From: Melastoma dodecandrum
Lineage: Eukaryota > Streptophyta > Magnoliopsida > Myrtales > Melastomataceae
DNA: 64,000 nucleotides
NCBI GenBank assembly: GCA_029817715.1
Contig: JARUPY010000501.1
Location: forward strand, 248,001-312,000
Direction of reading: 5' to 3'
Shown: piece after piece, positions 60,882 through 64,000 of the stretch
Position numbering within the stretch: position 1 is the first letter of the stretch
Layout of the letters: every line of letters starts with the position of its first letter
The notes under the pieces: generated by a model
Seen by the model: the letters and a program-made list of their open reading frames with translations, nothing else
Databases searched by the model: none
What the model was told of the DNA's origin: nothing
Made by a program: the position numbers and the translations under genes

Positions 60882-62838
60882 ATGGCAGCAGACACTCCGA
60901 GTGCCCCTCCTGCTGCTGAGGAGGTTGTTGTGGTCACCCCTGATGTTACTACCACCACTAAGTTTGTGGAGGAGAAGCCCGAGAAGGAGCTTCCACTTCC
61001 TCCCGCACCCGAGCCCGACCCTGATGCGGCCGTGGAGAAGTTGACGGATGCTGACAAGGACGACGAGAAGATAACCCAGGTCCCGTCGTTTAAGGAAGAG
61101 ACTTACGTGGTTGCGGAACTTCCCGAGGAACAGAGGAAGGCCCTTGAGGAGCTAAGGAAGCTCGTGAGGGAGGCGCTCGAGAAGCATGAGCTCGATGCTC
61201 TCCCGGTCAAGGAGGAAGTGAAGGTGGAAGCCGAGGAGAAGAAGGTCGAGGGAGGAGAGGATCAAAAGGAGGAGGTGAAGATGGAGACTGTGGAGCCGCC
61301 GAAGATTGCCGAGGAGGCGGTTACGGCTGTTGAGGAGTCAGTTACGGTAGTTGAGGAGACGATTGTGGATAAGGAGGCTGTGGTCGAGGGAGAGGGCAAA
61401 GAGAAGATTGTCGATGTGGCGGTCACGGAGGTTTCGGAGAAAGTGGAGGTGGAAGTAGCTGGCGAGAAGGCTGTGGAGGACATCAAAGAGACGATCGTTG
61501 AAGTGACGTCTTCCGTGGCTCCTCCTCCTCCCGAGGTTAAGTCCGAGGAGCTGAAAGAACCAGAGGAAGTGAACATATGGGGGATCCCGCTCCTCAAGGA
61601 CGAAAGGAGCGACGTCGTCCTGCTGAAGTTCCTCCGAGGCCGGGATTTCAAGGTCAAGGAATCCTTTGCCATGCTGAAGAGTGTCGTGGCTTGGCGGAAG
61701 GAGTTCGGGGTCGACTCCCCTGCAGAGGAAAACCTTGGGAGCGGCCTCGAGAAGACTGTCTTTATTCATGGTGTAGACAAGACGGGCCACCCAGTGTGCT
61801 ACAACGTCCTAGGCGCATTCTGCGACAGAGAACTCTATGCCAACACCTTCGGGGATGAAGAGAAGAGGAAGAATTTCCTCAAGTGGCGCGTCCACTTTTT
61901 CGAGAAGAGCATTGGGCAGCTCGACATGCGCCCGGGTGGAATCTCGACCTTTGTTCAGGTGATAGACATCAAGAATTCTCCTGTGCTGAAGAAGGAGATC
62001 AGGCTAACGACAGACAAGACCCTTCAGCTACTCCAGGACAACTACCCAGAATTTGTTGCAAAGCAGGTAAGAACAAGACCCTTCTGTTATAACCTCGTAT
62101 AAGCCCCCATTTTTGAAACTGACAACTGGGTTGTGTTCTTCAATGAAGGTGCTGATCAATGTTCCATGGTGGTACCTGGCCTACACCAAGATCATGAGTC
62201 CATTCTTGACGCAGAGGACTAAGAGCAAGATTGTCCTGGTTGGCCCATCGAGGACTGCTGACGTGCTCTTCAAGTGAGTTATTTTTGCCTCTTCGTTGAT
62301 GATTACTCTGGAGGATCTAGCTCATGTAAATCTCGTAATGGTGGATGAAAAACAGGTACATAGCTCCAGAACAGGTCCCAGTACAATACGGCGGGCTGAG
62401 CAGAGACGGTGAGCAGGAGTTCACGACTGCAGATCCAGCTACAGAGGCCACCGTTAAGCCATCAACTAATCACGTCATTGAATTCCCTGTCTCTGAGGTA
62501 TCTTTGACAATCAAAACCATTCACCCACAGGTCGAGTTTCGTGCTCTTTAGATTTTGATCATGCATTCGGAATTTTCTCGCAGAAGTGCACTTTCATATG
62601 GGAGACGCGCGTGCTAGGGGCCAACGCTTCATACGGAGCTCAGTTCGTGCCGGACTCCGAGGAATCTTACACGATGATCGTACACAAGAGCATGAAGATC
62701 GCTTCCTCAGACAAGCCGATCATCACGGGATGCTTCAAGGTCGGCGAACCAGGGAAGGTGGTGCTCACCGTCGATAATCACTCCTCCAAGAAGATGAAGC
62801 TTCTCTACAGATCCAAGATCAAGACAACTTCTGATTAA
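60882..62838 (+). CDS. patellin (Sec14/GOLD lipid-binding protein)
   Basis: Four exons: 60882-62066, 62149-62273, 62356-62497 and 62584-62838. They total 1,707 nt and 568 residues, with phases agreeing. The N-terminal third is acidic and rich in Glu, Lys, Val and Pro (no fold expected). CRAL-TRIO_N begins near EVNIWGIPLLKDERSDVVLL. The Sec14 lipid-binding domain follows (FIHGVDKTGHPVCYNVLG, LLQDNYPEFVAKQ, VLINVPWWYLAYTKIMSPF, APEQVPVQYGGL). The C-terminal GOLD domain runs from CTFIWETRVLGANASY to LTVDNHSSKKMKLLYR. Patellins bind phosphoinositides, act at the forming cell plate and plasma membrane, and regulate auxin-transport and membrane traffic. The gene resembles PATL3. The first exon is GC-rich; no lesion seen. 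Confidence 0.92.
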
Positions 62839-64000
62839 TCAATGTTTTGCCTTGCAAACTTATTCCAAACGAGTCTTGTTTTCATTTTTTTTGGGTTCTA
62901 AGCATATTTCGAACCGATTGCTTTCTTTCTTTTGACGTGTGATTATTTTTTGGTATGTGAAATAGTCAATGTAATGAAAAGCTTCTCCTTAATTTTATCT
63001 TTCACTTCTAAAATGGCAAGAACATCAGACAAACTCCAGTTGTTTTTGGTACTGCCTTGTCTGTCTGTTTCCTTGGGGTTGGAATTTTGAGCAGTATCAT
63101 GTCCAAATGGCAGCTTGTGTCCAAACAAGACTCAAACAATTTCCTTGGGACTTGTCATGCAATTATTACCGGACCCAAATAATTTAGGCATGTTTGTCAC
63201 ACTCGATTTCCCCATAAAAAGTCGGGCTATGCAAATGATTGCCACCACAATCAACAGTAAGGGAATCAAATTGCATTTGTTTACATTTCTTTGCAGAAAG
63301 TAGTTTCCAATGTTAACAAATGTCAGTTCAGCATTGAAAACTGCATCTACTGATATATCATAATACAAACTGCAGACCTTTAACTCAAAAATTATTACAC
63401 CCACAGGCATTTTTTGTTTAGTTAGTGACAAAGGGAAAGATGCTAACAGAGAACTTTTAGATAGAATCTGGTTTAATTAATCATAATGACACTTGAAAAA
63501 GGTCTTCTCTCTGTGTCTGTCACACTCAATGCCATAAACATTTTCAACATTTCAAAGTCCTTGAGATTCCCCCCAGCTATATTAATACTCAAATCATAAA
63601 AGTAAAAAGTGACACCCTCATCATGATTTTTGACAAAACATGCTCATAAAGTTTGCTAAGGTTTTAGCACCAAACCCAGCTAGACTATTTCATTCATGAC
63701 AGCAGAGAAAAGGATATAACTTGATCCTCCACCAAAGCAAAAAGTTCTTCATCAATCCTACACCCCCCCTCATTCATGAACATGCCACTAGATTTTGTTA
63801 ATTTGAATAGGAATATTGGGTATTCACAGAAAGTGATGACAACCTGTGATTTTAACATCCTACCAAACACGAATGAGATAACTTAGGTAGTGCTCAAAAG
63901 GTCAACAATGCATACACAAACAGCAAGAATCTACTCAACTGCCCATTTTCATGGTTCTGAGACAACATTGTCGGGGCCATTTTATTTTTTCTTTCCCAAC
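62839..64000. other. intergenic, patellin 3' flank
   Basis: Patellin 3' UTR and AT-rich DNA to the window end; no supported gene. Confidence 0.45.

Noticed and set aside
61262..61790. Minus-strand serine/threonine-rich frames under patellin exon 1
   Set aside because: Complement of Glu/Lys-rich repeats; low complexity.
1..64000. CRISPR arrays, operons, bacterial promoters or phage features
   Set aside because: Intron-rich plant nuclear DNA; no spaced direct repeats or prokaryotic gene order.
1..64000. tRNA and rRNA genes
   Set aside because: I saw no convincing cloverleaf or rRNA segment by eye; a covariance-model scan was not possible here.

Overview
This is a stretch of plant nuclear DNA, most likely from a eudicot. 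The evidence is GT-AG introns in almost every gene, plant-only families (ARC3, RMR, patellin, TCP, MCTP, NPF, the FBH-type bHLH, GH100 neutral invertase), AT-rich intergenic DNA with long G/C homopolymers, an LTR/Copia retrotransposon and Mutator-like non-autonomous elements. There are no operons. I cannot name the species from sequence alone.

Layout, left to right: the 3' two thirds of the plastid-division gene ARC3 (+, 98-3829, with frame breaks); an RMR-type PA-TM-RING sorting receptor (+, 5397-7085); the membrane-anchored protein disulfide isomerase PDIL5-2 (-, 7918-10194); a decayed 3' part of a tRNA CCA-adding enzyme gene (-, about 10750-11450); a cytosolic neutral/alkaline invertase (+, 14069-16846); a long AT-rich gap with a MITE-like inverted repeat (18625-18924); an intronless class I TCP factor (+, 22170-23495); a tiny two-exon mitochondrial membrane protein gene (-, 25354-26522); a DIR1-like lipid transfer protein (+, 28567-28878).

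From 29.5 to 35.2 kb lie two proteinase-inhibitor-II-like copies. The first is a relic. The second is split by a complete 4,869 bp Copia element (30159-35027) with 292 bp LTRs and a TTCTG target duplication. Next come a four-exon plastid DnaJ-type zinc-finger gene (-, 35499-36103) and, head to head with it 326 bp away, a 16-exon SAC-domain phosphoinositide phosphatase (+, 36430-42073). Then follow an F-box fragment, an unassigned GC-rich block (43.2-44.7 kb), an orphan Copia primer-binding site, and an intronless four-C2 MCTP gene (-, 45772-48783).

The right part holds two Mutator-like terminal-inverted-repeat elements sharing the terminal motif GGCAAAATATC (48987-49573 and 51013-51950; a worn relative of the first lies near 11.9-12.3 kb), an FBH/bHLH80-81-type factor (-, 52575-54059), a small possible membrane protein (+, 55179-55508), an NPF5-type peptide/nitrate transporter pseudogene with several independent frame breaks (+, 56053-58811), two unassigned exon-like segments, and a patellin (+, 60882-62838).

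The genes are ordinary, separately controlled plant loci covering plastid division, secretory sorting and folding, sugar use, phosphoinositide turnover, plasmodesmal/ER contacts and transcription. I found no novel multi-gene system. The most informative signals are the retrotransposon cut through the inhibitor gene, the unrecorded CCA-adding enzyme relic, the terminal-motif-sharing TIR elements, and small multi-exon genes that single-frame scans miss. Exon limits were read by eye from GT/AG sites, reading frame and recalled family sequences; no alignment was run.
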